Positions 1 through 7,832 of a stretch of 14,379 nt of DNA are shown piece by piece. The DNA is from Clostridiaceae bacterium (GTDB lineage: Bacteria > Bacillota > Clostridia > UBA1212 > DUPL01), in the NCBI GenBank assembly GCA_012522035.1, contig JAAYLF010000139.1, forward strand, positions 1-14,379. The letters run 5' to 3'. How positions within the stretch are numbered: the first letter of the stretch is position 1; the number at the start of each line of letters is the position of its first letter. The position numbers and the translations under genes were made by a program. Under the pieces are notes generated by a model. The model saw only the letters and a list, made by a program, of their open reading frames with translations, was not told where the DNA came from and did not search any database.

Positions 1-1221
1 ACAATTGAGCAAAAGGATGTAACTCTGGCTGAAGCAATCGAGAATATTGATATTGGAGGGCCATCCATTCTTCGTTCAAGCGCCAAGAACTTTGAAGGAG
101 TCGTAGTGTTTATTGACCCTAACGACTATGACAGAGTGATTGAAGAGATGGATGAACATGGTGATGTTACTTACGATACCAGGTTTGAGCTTTGCACAAA
201 GGCTTTTGAGCACACCAGCTATTACGATTCACTGATTGCAAACTATATGAACAGCCAGAGAAAAGACAACACCATGAAGAGCATAATGACTCTGCCTTAT
301 GATCTGGTACAGGAAATGAGGTATGGTGAGAATCCTCATCAGAAAGCGGCATTCTACAGAACCCCGATATTGCAGACGGGAACAATTGCCCATGCAAAAC
401 AATTACACGGAATTCCTTTGTCATACAACAATATTAACGATGCAAATGCTGCAATCAGCATTTTGAAGGAATTCCATGGAGAGTGTGCCGTGGTTGCTGT
501 AAAACATGCAAATCCCTGTGGAGTTGGTACAGGCAAGACTGTTCTGGAAGCATTCAAGAATGCATACGAATCCGATCCAGTCTCTATTTTTGGTGGAATA
601 GTTGCTACCAATAGGGAAGTGGATGAGGAAACTGCAAGGGAGATGAGCAAGATTTTCCTTGAAATCGTCATTGCTCCATCCTATACACCTGAAGCCCTGT
701 TTGTTATTGAAGAGAAGAAGAATATTAGAATTCTTACATTACCTGATATAGACACGCCCGTATACAACTATGACATGAAGAAGGTTCATGGAGGTCTTTT
801 GATTCAGGAAGCTGACAATATTGTAGTTGACATGGATAAGCTGCAGGTTGTAACGGAGGCAAAGCCTACAGAAGAGCAAATGCGCGACATGATATTTGCG
901 ATGAAGGTTGTAAAGCATGTCAAATCCAATGCAATAGTTATTGCAAAGAACGGCTCTACTATTGGAATTGGACCTGGACAAACCAATAGAATAGGGGCTC
1001 TCAACATAGCTCTTGGGTATGCAGGCGACAGAACAGAAGGTGCTGTTGTGGCATCGGATGGATTCTTCCCATTCCCTGATTGTGTTGAAGCATGCCACAA
1101 AGCCGGTATAAAGGCCATCATGCAGCCTGGCGGATCCAAGAACGATCAGCTTTCAATAGATGCATGCAACAAATATGGCATAGCAATGGTATTTACGGGT
1201 ATAAGACATTTTTGCCACTAA
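1..1221 (+). CDS. purH: Bifunctional purine biosynthesis protein PurH (AICAR transformylase / IMP cyclohydrolase), 5' end cut by window
   Basis: PurH carries out the last two steps to IMP: formylation of AICAR using 10-formyl-THF, then ring closure. The frame is open from base 1 (T-I-E-Q-K-D-V...), so the GTG at 106 is internal. About 110 residues of the N-terminal cyclohydrolase domain lie outside the window, judged against the family's usual 510-520 residues. Visible signatures are ENIDIGGPSILRSSAKNF at the end of the cyclohydrolase domain, then transformylase motifs: MRYGENPHQKAAFYR, the catalytic Lys-His in AVKHANPCGVG, SNAIVIAKN, GIGPGQTNR, ASDGFFPFPD and the family-typical C-terminus GIRHFCH. 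It sits 24 bases before purD, the usual 3' end of a clostridial pur operon. Reading frame intact; identification is secure. Confidence 0.97.
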   Translation, partial: TIEQKDVTLAEAIENIDIGGPSILRSSAKNFEGVVVFIDPNDYDRVIEEMDEHGDVTYDTRFELCTKAFEHTSYYDSLIANYMNSQRKDNTMKSIMTLPYDLVQEMRYGENPHQKAAFYRTPILQTGTIAHAKQLHGIPLSYNNINDANAAISILKEFHGECAVVAVKHANPCGVGTGKTVLEAFKNAYESDPVSIFGGIVATNREVDEETAREMSKIFLEIVIAPSYTPEALFVIEEKKNIRILTLPDIDTPVYNYDMKKVHGGLLIQEADNIVVDMDKLQVVTEAKPTEEQMRDMIFAMKVVKHVKSNAIVIAKNGSTIGIGPGQTNRIGALNIALGYAGDRTEGAVVASDGFFPFPDCVEACHKAGIKAIMQPGGSKNDQLSIDACNKYGIAMVFTGIRHFCH

Positions 1222-1245
1222 TACGTAGCACTAAGGAGTAGTAAG

Positions 1246-2508
1246 ATGAAAGTATTGATTGTAGGCGGTGGCGGAAGAGAACACGCCATTTTGCACAAGC
1301 TTTCTCAAAGTGAGAAGGTAACGAAATTGTATTGTGTACCAGGCAACTTCGGAACCCGAAAGATTGCCGAATCTGTTCCGCTAAAAGTGATGGACAAGGA
1401 AGGAATCCTTGATTTCTCACTAAAGAACAATATTGATATGGTTGTTGTTTCTCCGGACGACCCTCTGGCTGATGGAATGGTGGACTACCTGGAAAAGGGC
1501 GGCATCAGGGCCTTTGGTCCATGCAAGGATGCTGCAAGGATTGAGTCCAGCAAGATTTTTGCAAAGAATCTTATGAAAAAGTACAATATTCCAACTGCCA
1601 GGTATGAGACTTTTGAAGACGTTGAGAGTGCTGTTTCCTTTGTAAAGGAAATGAATACATATCCCGTGGTCATAAAAGCCGATGGGCTGGCGCTGGGTAA
1701 AGGTGTCATTATTGCACAGGATTTCGAAAGTGCGAAAAATGCAATTATCTCCATGATGAAGGAAAAGAAGTTTGGTGCATCGGGTACAAGGATAGTTATT
1801 GAAGAGTATCTGACTGGACCTGAAGTGACCGTACTTGCTTTTACCGATGGAAAGACATTGGTCCCCATGGTTTCGTCACAGGACCATAAGAGAGCCTATG
1901 ACAATGACGAGGGACCGAATACTGGTGGCATGGGAGCTTTTTCTCCCAGTCCTGTTTACACGAAGGAAGTTGCAGAAATCTGCATGAGGGACATCTTCAT
2001 GCCAACTCTGGATGCATTGAATAAAGAGGGCATTGTATACAAAGGTGTAATATATTTTGGGTTGATGATAACCAATGATGGCCCAAAGGTTATTGAATAC
2101 AATGCAAGATTTGGAGACCCGGAAGCTCAATGCGTTCTTGCCAGGCTTGACAGTGATCTGTATGAGATATTTGACGCCATAATTGAGGGAAGACTTGATG
2201 GTGTTGATATAGAGTGGAAAAAAGAAAAGGCCTGTTGTGTGGTTCTTGCATCCGGAGGATATCCTGGGAAGTATGAAACAGGATATGAAATCTTCGGAAT
2301 TGAACAGGCCGAAAGAGTGGGGGCTTATGTATTCCATGCCGGTACCGGAGGTACTGACAAGTGCGTGACCGCAGGCGGTCGAGTCCTTGGAGTTACGGCT
2401 CTTGGCAAAACCCTGGAAGAAGCCATACTTAGGGCATACAAGGCTTCCGCGCATATATCCTTCAAGGATATGTATTACAGAAAGGATATTGGAAGGAAGT
2501 TTGTCTAG
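1246..2508 (+). CDS. purD: Phosphoribosylamine-glycine ligase (GAR synthetase)
   Basis: Cytosolic ATP-grasp ligase that joins glycine to 5-phosphoribosylamine to form GAR, the second committed step of purine synthesis. The 420-residue protein is full length. The N-terminal domain opens with MKVLIVGGGGREHAI. The ATP-grasp core includes VIKADGLALGKGV, the NTGGMGAFSPSP loop and the metal/ATP site EYNARFGDPEAQ near residues 285-297. The C-terminal domain has CCVVLASGGYPG and VTAGGRVLGVTALG. The usual GPE-x-PL motif near residue 70 reads SPDDPLADG, a divergent but recognisable version. ATG start with AAGGAG at 1232-1237. It is the downstream partner of purH, and its TAG stop overlaps the opposing PII-like gene by four bases. 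Confidence 0.97.
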   Translation: MKVLIVGGGGREHAILHKLSQSEKVTKLYCVPGNFGTRKIAESVPLKVMDKEGILDFSLKNNIDMVVVSPDDPLADGMVDYLEKGGIRAFGPCKDAARIESSKIFAKNLMKKYNIPTARYETFEDVESAVSFVKEMNTYPVVIKADGLALGKGVIIAQDFESAKNAIISMMKEKKFGASGTRIVIEEYLTGPEVTVLAFTDGKTLVPMVSSQDHKRAYDNDEGPNTGGMGAFSPSPVYTKEVAEICMRDIFMPTLDALNKEGIVYKGVIYFGLMITNDGPKVIEYNARFGDPEAQCVLARLDSDLYEIFDAIIEGRLDGVDIEWKKEKACCVVLASGGYPGKYETGYEIFGIEQAERVGAYVFHAGTGGTDKCVTAGGRVLGVTALGKTLEEAILRAYKASAHISFKDMYYRKDIGRKFV

Positions 2509-2840
2509 TCAAACTTGATTCCTTCCACATAATCAACAGGAACAGTGAACATTATACCCATATCAGGTTGATTCAGGTAGCCGACAGACTGTTTTATGAC
2601 TTTAGAGACCAGTTCAACCTGATTGTCTTGTATAACGGAAAAAACAGTGCTGCCATACTGCTGAGGATCAAGAAAAGCTTTGATTGAGCCAAGGAAAGTA
2701 TAATCATCGGCATCCTCCAAAGCTCTTGCAACTCCCTGCGAACTTACAATCGTAGCTCCTTTGATACCGTTTTCAACAAAGCCTTGCAGCAGAGCTTGAA
2801 CCCTTGATTCTTCACTGAGAACGATAACAACCAGTTTCAT
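2505..2840 (-). CDS. PII-like (GlnB-superfamily) small signalling protein
   Basis: A 111-residue protein with the ferredoxin-like beta-alpha-beta layout of the PII superfamily: MKLVVIVLSEES strand, an alpha helix (ALLQGFVENG), IKGATIVSS strand, a loop region around residues 38-60 (ALEDADDYTFLGSIKAFL), then STVFSVIQDNQVELVSKVIKQSVG and a closing GIMFTVPVDYVEGI strand. This resembles a clostridial PII-like family rather than true GlnB: I see no canonical uridylylated Tyr in a GlnB-type T-loop, and no amt, glnA or nif gene is nearby. Ligand and partner are unknown. The ATG has AGGTG five bases upstream (2846-2850), and a good promoter lies at 2873-2902. The TAG stop at 2507-2505 overlaps the purD stop. 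Superfamily call good; function unassigned. Confidence 0.75.
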   Translation of the reverse strand: MKLVVIVLSEESRVQALLQGFVENGIKGATIVSSQGVARALEDADDYTFLGSIKAFLDPQQYGSTVFSVIQDNQVELVSKVIKQSVGYLNQPDMGIMFTVPVDYVEGIKFD

Positions 2841-2872
2841 AGATACACCTGCCTGAAATTTATTGTGTTTGT

Positions 2873-2902
2873 ATATTATGACACTAATATGCTGATTGTC
2901 AA
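2873..2902 (-). promoter_or_regulatory. Predicted sigma-A promoter of the PII-like gene
   Basis: On the minus strand, a perfect -35 TTGACA (bases 2902-2897) is followed by AT-rich -10 choices: CATAAT (2880-2875, 16-bp spacer) or TAATAT (2878-2873, 18-bp spacer). Either places the start about 30 bases before the ATG. This suggests the gene has its own vegetative promoter rather than relying on read-through from the upstream spore coat gene. Confidence 0.6.
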
Positions 2903-2917
2903 CAAATTTTATGTAGA

Positions 2918-2941
2918 ATGGGAAGGATGGTTCCTTCCCAT
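2918..2941 (-). terminator. Hairpin after the Coat F gene, probable terminator
   Basis: A perfect 10-bp stem (ATGGGAAGGA at 2918-2927 and TCCTTCCCAT at 2932-2941) closes a four-base loop. It begins two bases after the TAG stop of the minus-strand Coat F gene. The tail on that strand is only moderately T-rich (TTCTACATAAAATTT), so termination efficiency is uncertain. Its position immediately before the PII-like promoter fits a transcription boundary between the two genes. Confidence 0.55.
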
Positions 2942-2943
2942 AA

Positions 2944-3396
2944 CTATTGCGGCTGGTACATGCCTTTTGTCTCCATATACTTGAAAATGGCTTCGCCGTG
3001 CTGCTGCTCTTCCTTCTGAATATGGTTGAGAATGTCTCTTACCCTCTTGTCGGCGAATTCAAAAATGGCGGCATTGTAAGTGCTGGAGACATGCTTTTCC
3101 GTCATCAGCATGTCAGTACAGAGTTCCTTGTCGGAAATGGAAAGGGACGCATTTTCGTCTCCTTGCGGCTGCTGTACATTGTTTTGCTGACTCATTGGCG
3201 GAATCTGTCCATTCAAAAGGCTGTTTACCGTATTTAAATGCTGCTGTTCAAGTTTTGCATGGTTTTCAAACAGTGTTTTAAGCTGTCTGTCCTGTGCGAG
3301 ACTTGCATAGTTTGCATACTTTACCACACAGATTTCTTCACTACTTTTCAAATCTTCAAGCAGCATTCGTTCTTTTTGAGTTAAAGTTATTGTCAA
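2944..3396 (-). CDS. Spore coat protein, Coat F domain (ferritin-like fold)
   Basis: A 150-residue protein of the Coat F family, helical proteins of the spore coat or its assembly in Bacillus and Clostridium. The N-terminal LTQKERMLLEDLKSSEEICVVKYANYA and the AKLEQQHLNTVNSLLNGQIP region are typical. A Gln/Asn/Pro-rich linker (residues about 73-92, MSQQNNVQQPQGDE) joins a second helical half with HVSSTYNAAIFEFADKRVRDILNHIQKEEQQHGEAIFKYM, ending in YQPQ. The paired E-x-x-H type motifs (EQQH twice) recall ferritin-like proteins; metal binding is not established. I place the start at TTG (3396-3394), because AGGAGGTG lies exactly six bases upstream; the in-frame open stretch beyond it (up to 3507) runs through the alaS promoter and does not look like protein. 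No convincing sporulation-sigma promoter could be picked by eye. Confidence 0.85.
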   Translation of the reverse strand: MTITLTQKERMLLEDLKSSEEICVVKYANYASLAQDRQLKTLFENHAKLEQQHLNTVNSLLNGQIPPMSQQNNVQQPQGDENASLSISDKELCTDMLMTEKHVSSTYNAAIFEFADKRVRDILNHIQKEEQQHGEAIFKYMETKGMYQPQ

Positions 3397-3402
3397 TTTA
3401 AA

Positions 3403-3410
3403 CACCTCCT
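3403..3410 (-). promoter_or_regulatory. Ribosome binding site fixing the TTG start of the Coat F gene
   Basis: AGGAGGTG on the minus strand, six bases before TTG at 3396. It is a near-perfect match to the anti-Shine-Dalgarno sequence, and it rules out the longer ATG-initiated frame that begins at 3507. Confidence 0.8.
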
Positions 3411-3471
3411 GTATTAGTATTTGCAATTGTTCAAATATTATCCATGGAAATTGGCAAAAGCATTGCAATAA

Positions 3472-3500
3472 TTGACATAAACAAGTTGTGGTAATATAAT
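3472..3500 (+). promoter_or_regulatory. Perfect consensus sigma-A promoter of the alaS operon
   Basis: TTGACA (3472-3477), a 17-base spacer and TATAAT (3495-3500) match the vegetative consensus at all twelve positions. Predicted start near 3507 gives a leader of about 38 bases. That is too short for a T-box riboswitch, which many Firmicutes place before aminoacyl-tRNA synthetase genes. Transcription would therefore be strong and largely constitutive unless another control exists. Confidence 0.85.
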
Positions 3501-3544
3501 TATTCAATAGCTTGAAAGCTTAAGATAAAGGAGATACAGATAGC

Positions 3545-6193
3545 ATGAAGAAATATGGATTAAACGAGTTGAGAGAAAAATATCTAGCTTTTTTTGAAAG
3601 CAAGGAGCATTTAAGATTGCCCAGCTTTTCACTTATACCAAAGAATGACCCAAGCCTTTTATTAATAAATGCGGGAATGGCACCGCTCAAAAACTACTTT
3701 ATGGGGATTGAAACCCCTCCTTCAAAAAGAGTGACCACATGTCAGAAGTGCATAAGAACACCAGATATCGACAATGTAGGTAAAACAGCAAGACATGGAA
3801 CTTTCTTTGAGATGCTTGGCAACTTCTCTTTTGGCGATTATTTCAAAAGGGAGGCAATCCACTGGGCCTGGGAGTTCCTGACTGAAGTTTTGGAGATTCC
3901 CAAAGAAAAACTTTATGCGTCCGTTTATCTTGAAGATGACGAAGCTTATGACATCTGGACAAAGGAAGTAGGGCTTCCTGAAGAGAAGGTTGTACGTCTG
4001 GGAAAAGACTCAAACTTCTGGGAGTTGGGAACAGGTCCATGCGGTCCATGCTCTGAAATTCATTTTGACCGTGGGGAAAAGTATGGCTGCGGTAAAGAGG
4101 ACTGCACGATAGGCTGCGACTGCGACAGATATATTGAGATATGGAATCTTGTGTTTACCCAGTTTGACAAGCAGCCTGACGGAACGTATGAAAAGCTTCC
4201 CAATCCCAACATTGATACGGGAATGGGCCTTGAGAGGCTGGCATGCGTAATGCAGGGTGTGGACAACCTGTTTGAGGTTGACACGGTAAGAAGGATACTG
4301 GATACGGTCTGCAAAATGGCAGGCAAGGAGTATGGCAAGGATTACAAGAACGATGTTTCCATAAGAGTTATTACTGACCACATAAGAAGTACTGTAATGA
4401 TGGTGTCCGATGGCGTTATTCCTTCCAACGAAGGCAGAGGCTATGTGCTTAGAAGGCTTTTGAGAGGAGCTGCCCGCCATGGAAGAATGCTTGGCATTGA
4501 AGGCATCTTCTTGTGTGATTTGGCTGACACGGTGGTGGACGAGTCCAAGGAAGCCTATCCGGAACTGGAGACCAACAGAAAATATATAAAGCAGATAATT
4601 CAGGCAGAGGAAGAAAGGTTTGCTAGTACCATCAATCAGGGTCTTTCCATGCTTGAAGAGATAATAAATGAGAAGAAGGCGAAAAACGACAAGTCTCCTT
4701 TGAGTGGGGAAACCGCATTCAAGCTGCATGACACTTACGGATTCCCTCTTTCACTTACACAGGATATTATGTCGGAACATGGTTTTGATGTGGACGTGGA
4801 CGGTTTCAGAAAGGAAATGGAGGCTCAAAAGGAGAAGGCCAGAGCCGCTATAATGAACAGGGAAAGTTCGTGGCAGATGGGGGATGCCAAAGCTTTAAGC
4901 AAATATCCTAAGACAGAGTTTGTGGGATATGAAGTGGATGAATGCACATCCAACATACTTGCCATCTTTGCAAAATCCGACGACGGCATGGATGAAGTGG
5001 AGCAGGCAGACAGCGGCATGAGCGTAATTGTCTTGACTGGGAAGACTCCATTCTATGCTGAAAGCGGTGGCCAGGAAGGTGATATTGGTATCATTTCTAC
5101 CGAAACGGGCCTTGTCAAAGTTCTGGATACTGTCAAGACCAACGACAGATGGAGGCATATAGGTGTTGTAGAGAGCGGTGTTGTGACAAAAGGTCAGGAA
5201 GGTAATCTCAAGGTGGATGTGAAAAACAGAAGGGCTACTGAGAGAAACCACAGCTGCACGCATCTTCTCCACAAGGCATTGAAGATGGTATTGGGAGATC
5301 ATGTGCATCAGGCAGGTTCCAGTGTCAACGCAAAAAGGCTCAGATTTGACTTCAACCATATGAAGGCGCTTACCAAGGAAGAGATTCAAAAGATAGAAGA
5401 CATAGTAAACAGCCAAATCGATAAAGGCATGGAGGTTAAAACCGAAATAATGTCCGTGGATGAAGCGGTGAAGTCCGGCGCAGAAGCCTTGTTTGACGAG
5501 AAATATGGCGACAGCGTAAGGGTTGTAAGCATGGGGGATTTCTCAAAAGAGCTGTGTGGTGGAACTCATGTAAAGAATACTGCAAGCATTGGTCTTGCCA
5601 AGATAGTTCATGAAGGTGCTGTTGCAGCTGGCATAAGAAGGCTGGAAGTATATACTGGAAGCGGAGCTAGAGAGTACCTTGTTAATAACTTGAACATTCT
5701 TGAGAATATATCGGGCACATTGAAGACGGCGGTACATGACACTTATGCAAAGGTGGAAAGCCTGGTTGAGGAAAACAAGGCTTTGTCAAGGGAAGTAAGT
5801 GAGCTCAAGAAGAAGATGGCTCTTGGTTCCACTGAAGATGTTCTGAAGAATGCAAAGGAGATAAACGGCATAACTGTTGCGACAGGCAGATTTGACATGC
5901 TTGATGCAAATTCCTTGAGGGATCTTGCTGACAGTTTGAGAGGCAAAATGGAGACTGGCTTTGTTCTTCTTGCATCAGGACTTGATGAAAAGGTCAGCAT
6001 TGTTTGTGCAGCGACCAAATCCGCGGTACAAAAAGGTGTGGATTGTGGTAGAATTGTTAAAGAAGCAGCTTCCATGTGCAAAGGTGGAGGCGGAGGACGC
6101 AAGGATATGGCGCAGGCTGGCGGCAAGGATGCAAGTGCTATTGACAAAATGCTTGCCAGCGTTGAAGATATATTCAAGAAACAACTTGATTAA
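3545..6193 (+). CDS. alaS: Alanyl-tRNA synthetase
   Basis: Charges tRNA-Ala with L-alanine; 882 residues, the normal bacterial length. The N-terminal class II catalytic core has LINAGMAPLKNYF, TTCQKCIRTPDIDNVGKTARHGTFFEM with motif 2 (GNFSFGDYF) and motif 3 (GMGLERLACV). The editing domain zinc ligands are all present: H569-x3-H573 (HSCTH) and C671-x3-H675 (CGGTH). A coiled region follows near residues 735-760. The C-terminal C-Ala domain ends with CKGGGGGRKDMAQAGGKD. ATG start with AAAGGAG at 3527-3533, an 11-base spacing that is slightly long. First gene of a five-gene co-oriented run, expressed from the consensus promoter just upstream. Highly secure call. Confidence 0.98.
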   Translation: MKKYGLNELREKYLAFFESKEHLRLPSFSLIPKNDPSLLLINAGMAPLKNYFMGIETPPSKRVTTCQKCIRTPDIDNVGKTARHGTFFEMLGNFSFGDYFKREAIHWAWEFLTEVLEIPKEKLYASVYLEDDEAYDIWTKEVGLPEEKVVRLGKDSNFWELGTGPCGPCSEIHFDRGEKYGCGKEDCTIGCDCDRYIEIWNLVFTQFDKQPDGTYEKLPNPNIDTGMGLERLACVMQGVDNLFEVDTVRRILDTVCKMAGKEYGKDYKNDVSIRVITDHIRSTVMMVSDGVIPSNEGRGYVLRRLLRGAARHGRMLGIEGIFLCDLADTVVDESKEAYPELETNRKYIKQIIQAEEERFASTINQGLSMLEEIINEKKAKNDKSPLSGETAFKLHDTYGFPLSLTQDIMSEHGFDVDVDGFRKEMEAQKEKARAAIMNRESSWQMGDAKALSKYPKTEFVGYEVDECTSNILAIFAKSDDGMDEVEQADSGMSVIVLTGKTPFYAESGGQEGDIGIISTETGLVKVLDTVKTNDRWRHIGVVESGVVTKGQEGNLKVDVKNRRATERNHSCTHLLHKALKMVLGDHVHQAGSSVNAKRLRFDFNHMKALTKEEIQKIEDIVNSQIDKGMEVKTEIMSVDEAVKSGAEALFDEKYGDSVRVVSMGDFSKELCGGTHVKNTASIGLAKIVHEGAVAAGIRRLEVYTGSGAREYLVNNLNILENISGTLKTAVHDTYAKVESLVEENKALSREVSELKKKMALGSTEDVLKNAKEINGITVATGRFDMLDANSLRDLADSLRGKMETGFVLLASGLDEKVSIVCAATKSAVQKGVDCGRIVKEAASMCKGGGGGRKDMAQAGGKDASAIDKMLASVEDIFKKQLD

Positions 6194-6208
6194 TCAGGAG
6201 GGATTGTA

Positions 6209-6553
6209 ATGGCAGATTGTATCTTTTGCAAGATAATCAATGGAGAGGCACCTGCCAAAAAGGTGTATGAAGATGAATATTGTGTTGCTTTTCACGATAT
6301 CAGTCCACAAATGCCTGTCCACATTGTTGTGGCGGCAAAAAGACATGTTGCCAGCATATTGGAGTTTAATGAAGAGGACAAGGAGTTTGTGGGAGGCATA
6401 CAACTGGCGATTGCAAATATCGCAAGGGAGCTGGGTATAACTGAAAACGGCTTTCGTGTAATAAACAACTGTGGCAAGGATGCACTGCAGACAGTTCCCC
6501 ATCTTCACTACCACATACTGGCTGGTGGAAAGATGGGAGCCAAAATAGTATAG
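6209..6553 (+). CDS. HIT-family (histidine triad, HINT-like) nucleotide hydrolase
   Basis: A 114-residue histidine-triad protein. The Cys-x-x-Cys-bearing start (MADCIFCKIINGE) and the catalytic triad HLHYHIL (H-x-H-x-H-x-x, residues about 98-104) mark the HINT branch. Family members hydrolyse AMP linked through phosphoramidate bonds, including aminoacyl-AMP-type and lysyl-AMP adducts. The physiological substrate here is not known. AGGAGGG lies six bases before the ATG, and the gene starts 15 bases after alaS. A HINT hydrolase behind an aminoacyl-tRNA synthetase is suggestive, because synthetases make aminoacyl-adenylates that HINT enzymes can cleave. That functional link is inference. Confidence 0.93.
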   Translation: MADCIFCKIINGEAPAKKVYEDEYCVAFHDISPQMPVHIVVAAKRHVASILEFNEEDKEFVGGIQLAIANIARELGITENGFRVINNCGKDALQTVPHLHYHILAGGKMGAKIV

Positions 6554-6559
6554 GTCAAA

Positions 6560-6566
6560 AGAGGTG
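6560..6566 (+). promoter_or_regulatory. Ribosome binding site deciding the GTG start at 6573
   Basis: AGAGGTG lies six bases before GTG 6573. An alternative in-frame GTG at 6564 is inside this site and would have no leader of its own, so 6573 is preferred. Confidence 0.65.
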
Positions 6567-6572
6567 TCTGTT

Positions 6573-7832
6573 GTGCTTTTAGATGATCGATTATACTTTT
6601 ACGATGGTTCCAAAGGAACCATGTTTATTCAATCTGGTTTTAAAGAATTTCCAGAGGCTCTGGTGCTTAATAACCCGGATGTGGTCTATGAGCTTGCAAA
6701 ATCGTATGTGGATGCAGGTTGTGATTTTATTCAAACAAACACTTTTGGAGCCAATGGCCACACTCTCTCGCTTAACAATCTTGCAAACAGGCAGAAGGAA
6801 ATCATAACCAAAGCGTTTGAGTTGGCCTCCAAGGCAGCCTCCGAAAGGGAAGGCTGCAAAGTGGCTTTTTCAATAGGGTCTGTAGGCAAACTGATGAAAC
6901 CAGCGGGAGACATGGAGTTTGATGAGGCATACAGCCTTTTTTACACAATGGCTGATTACGCTTTTTCCGCTGGTGCAAGGATTTTTCATCTTGAAACCTT
7001 TACTGACCTATATGAGATGAAGGTTGCGGTTTTGGCTTTGAAAGATTTAAGCGAGAAGAAAGAAACAAAGCTTGCCATATTTGCAACTGTGGCCATTGAG
7101 GAAAATGGCAGGACCTTGATGGGCAACACGCCTGAAGAATGTGCAAGACTTTTGAGCAAACTCGGTGTTGATGCAGTAGGAGCAAACTGCAGCTTTGGAG
7201 CAGAAAAAATGGTGCCGATTATTGAGCAAATGGCAAAAAGCACCAATCTTCCAATAGTGGCAAAACCCAACTGCGGACTTCCAAGGAATGTGGATGGAGA
7301 AATAGTATTTGAGCAAAGTCCTGAAGAATTTGCAAAAGAGTGTGTCGCGCTTGCAAAGGCCGGGGCGCAGGTTATTGGAGGATGCTGCGGTACCACGCCT
7401 TTACATAACCAGGAGATGATACGTGTTCTTCAAGAAGAGCAGAAAAAGGGTATTCTTCCAATAAAGAGGCCTGAATATGTGGAAGAGGAAGTTATCTACA
7501 AGAACCCAATGGTTTGCTACCACAAGGAATGGGATGAGGATTCCCTGTATGATTTGGCTTATGACATATCAGATGATGATGAAAACGACTTGGTCTGCAT
7601 CTATGGAAATGATGGGAAGAATATGGCCAATGCAGTAGCTGTATTGCAGCGGATTTTGAAGAAGGAAGTAATTATTGCGTGCAACAATGCAGAGGGTTAT
7701 GAAGAAGCGATAAGAAGAGCTCCTAATCTGCCAAATATTTATCTGACAACGGATTTTGACAAGAGTGAAATGGACAAGATAAACAAAATAGCTGAGAAAT
7801 ATGGTGTGAAGATTATAGAAGGTGAGCTATGA
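6573..7832 (+). CDS. Homocysteine S-methyltransferase domain protein with an extra C-terminal domain
   Basis: A 419-residue protein. Residues 1 to about 295 form a homocysteine S-methyltransferase barrel as in the first module of MetH and in BhmT: FYDGSKGTM near the start, AGCDFIQTNTFGAN, the first zinc Cys in GANCS (C206) and the pair in GGCCGTTP (C271, C272). All three zinc ligands are present, so homocysteine thiolate activation is plausible. The cobalamin, folate and reactivation modules of full MetH are absent; the methyl donor must come from another protein or small molecule. Residues about 305-419 form an acidic alpha/beta segment (DLVCIYGNDGKN, KKEVIIACNNAEGYEEAIRR, IYLTTDFDKSEMDKIN) that I do not recognise. 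It follows the HIT gene by 19 bases and overlaps the sulfatase start as ATGA. Confidence 0.88.
   Translation: MLLDDRLYFYDGSKGTMFIQSGFKEFPEALVLNNPDVVYELAKSYVDAGCDFIQTNTFGANGHTLSLNNLANRQKEIITKAFELASKAASEREGCKVAFSIGSVGKLMKPAGDMEFDEAYSLFYTMADYAFSAGARIFHLETFTDLYEMKVAVLALKDLSEKKETKLAIFATVAIEENGRTLMGNTPEECARLLSKLGVDAVGANCSFGAEKMVPIIEQMAKSTNLPIVAKPNCGLPRNVDGEIVFEQSPEEFAKECVALAKAGAQVIGGCCGTTPLHNQEMIRVLQEEQKKGILPIKRPEYVEEEVIYKNPMVCYHKEWDEDSLYDLAYDISDDDENDLVCIYGNDGKNMANAVAVLQRILKKEVIIACNNAEGYEEAIRRAPNLPNIYLTTDFDKSEMDKINKIAEKYGVKIIEGEL

Noticed and set aside
106..123. GTG at 106 as the start of purH
   Set aside because: The same frame is open to base 1 and encodes conserved PurH sequence (ENIDIGGPS, LRSSAKNF), so the gene begins before the window.
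3397..3507. N-terminal extension of the Coat F protein from an ATG at 3507
   Set aside because: The extra residues are Cys/Gln/Phe-rich and unlike the family, the region holds the alaS promoter, and a near-perfect ribosome binding site points to TTG at 3396.
6564..6572. Upstream GTG start for the methyltransferase
   Set aside because: This GTG is part of the ribosome binding site for GTG 6573 and has no leader of its own.
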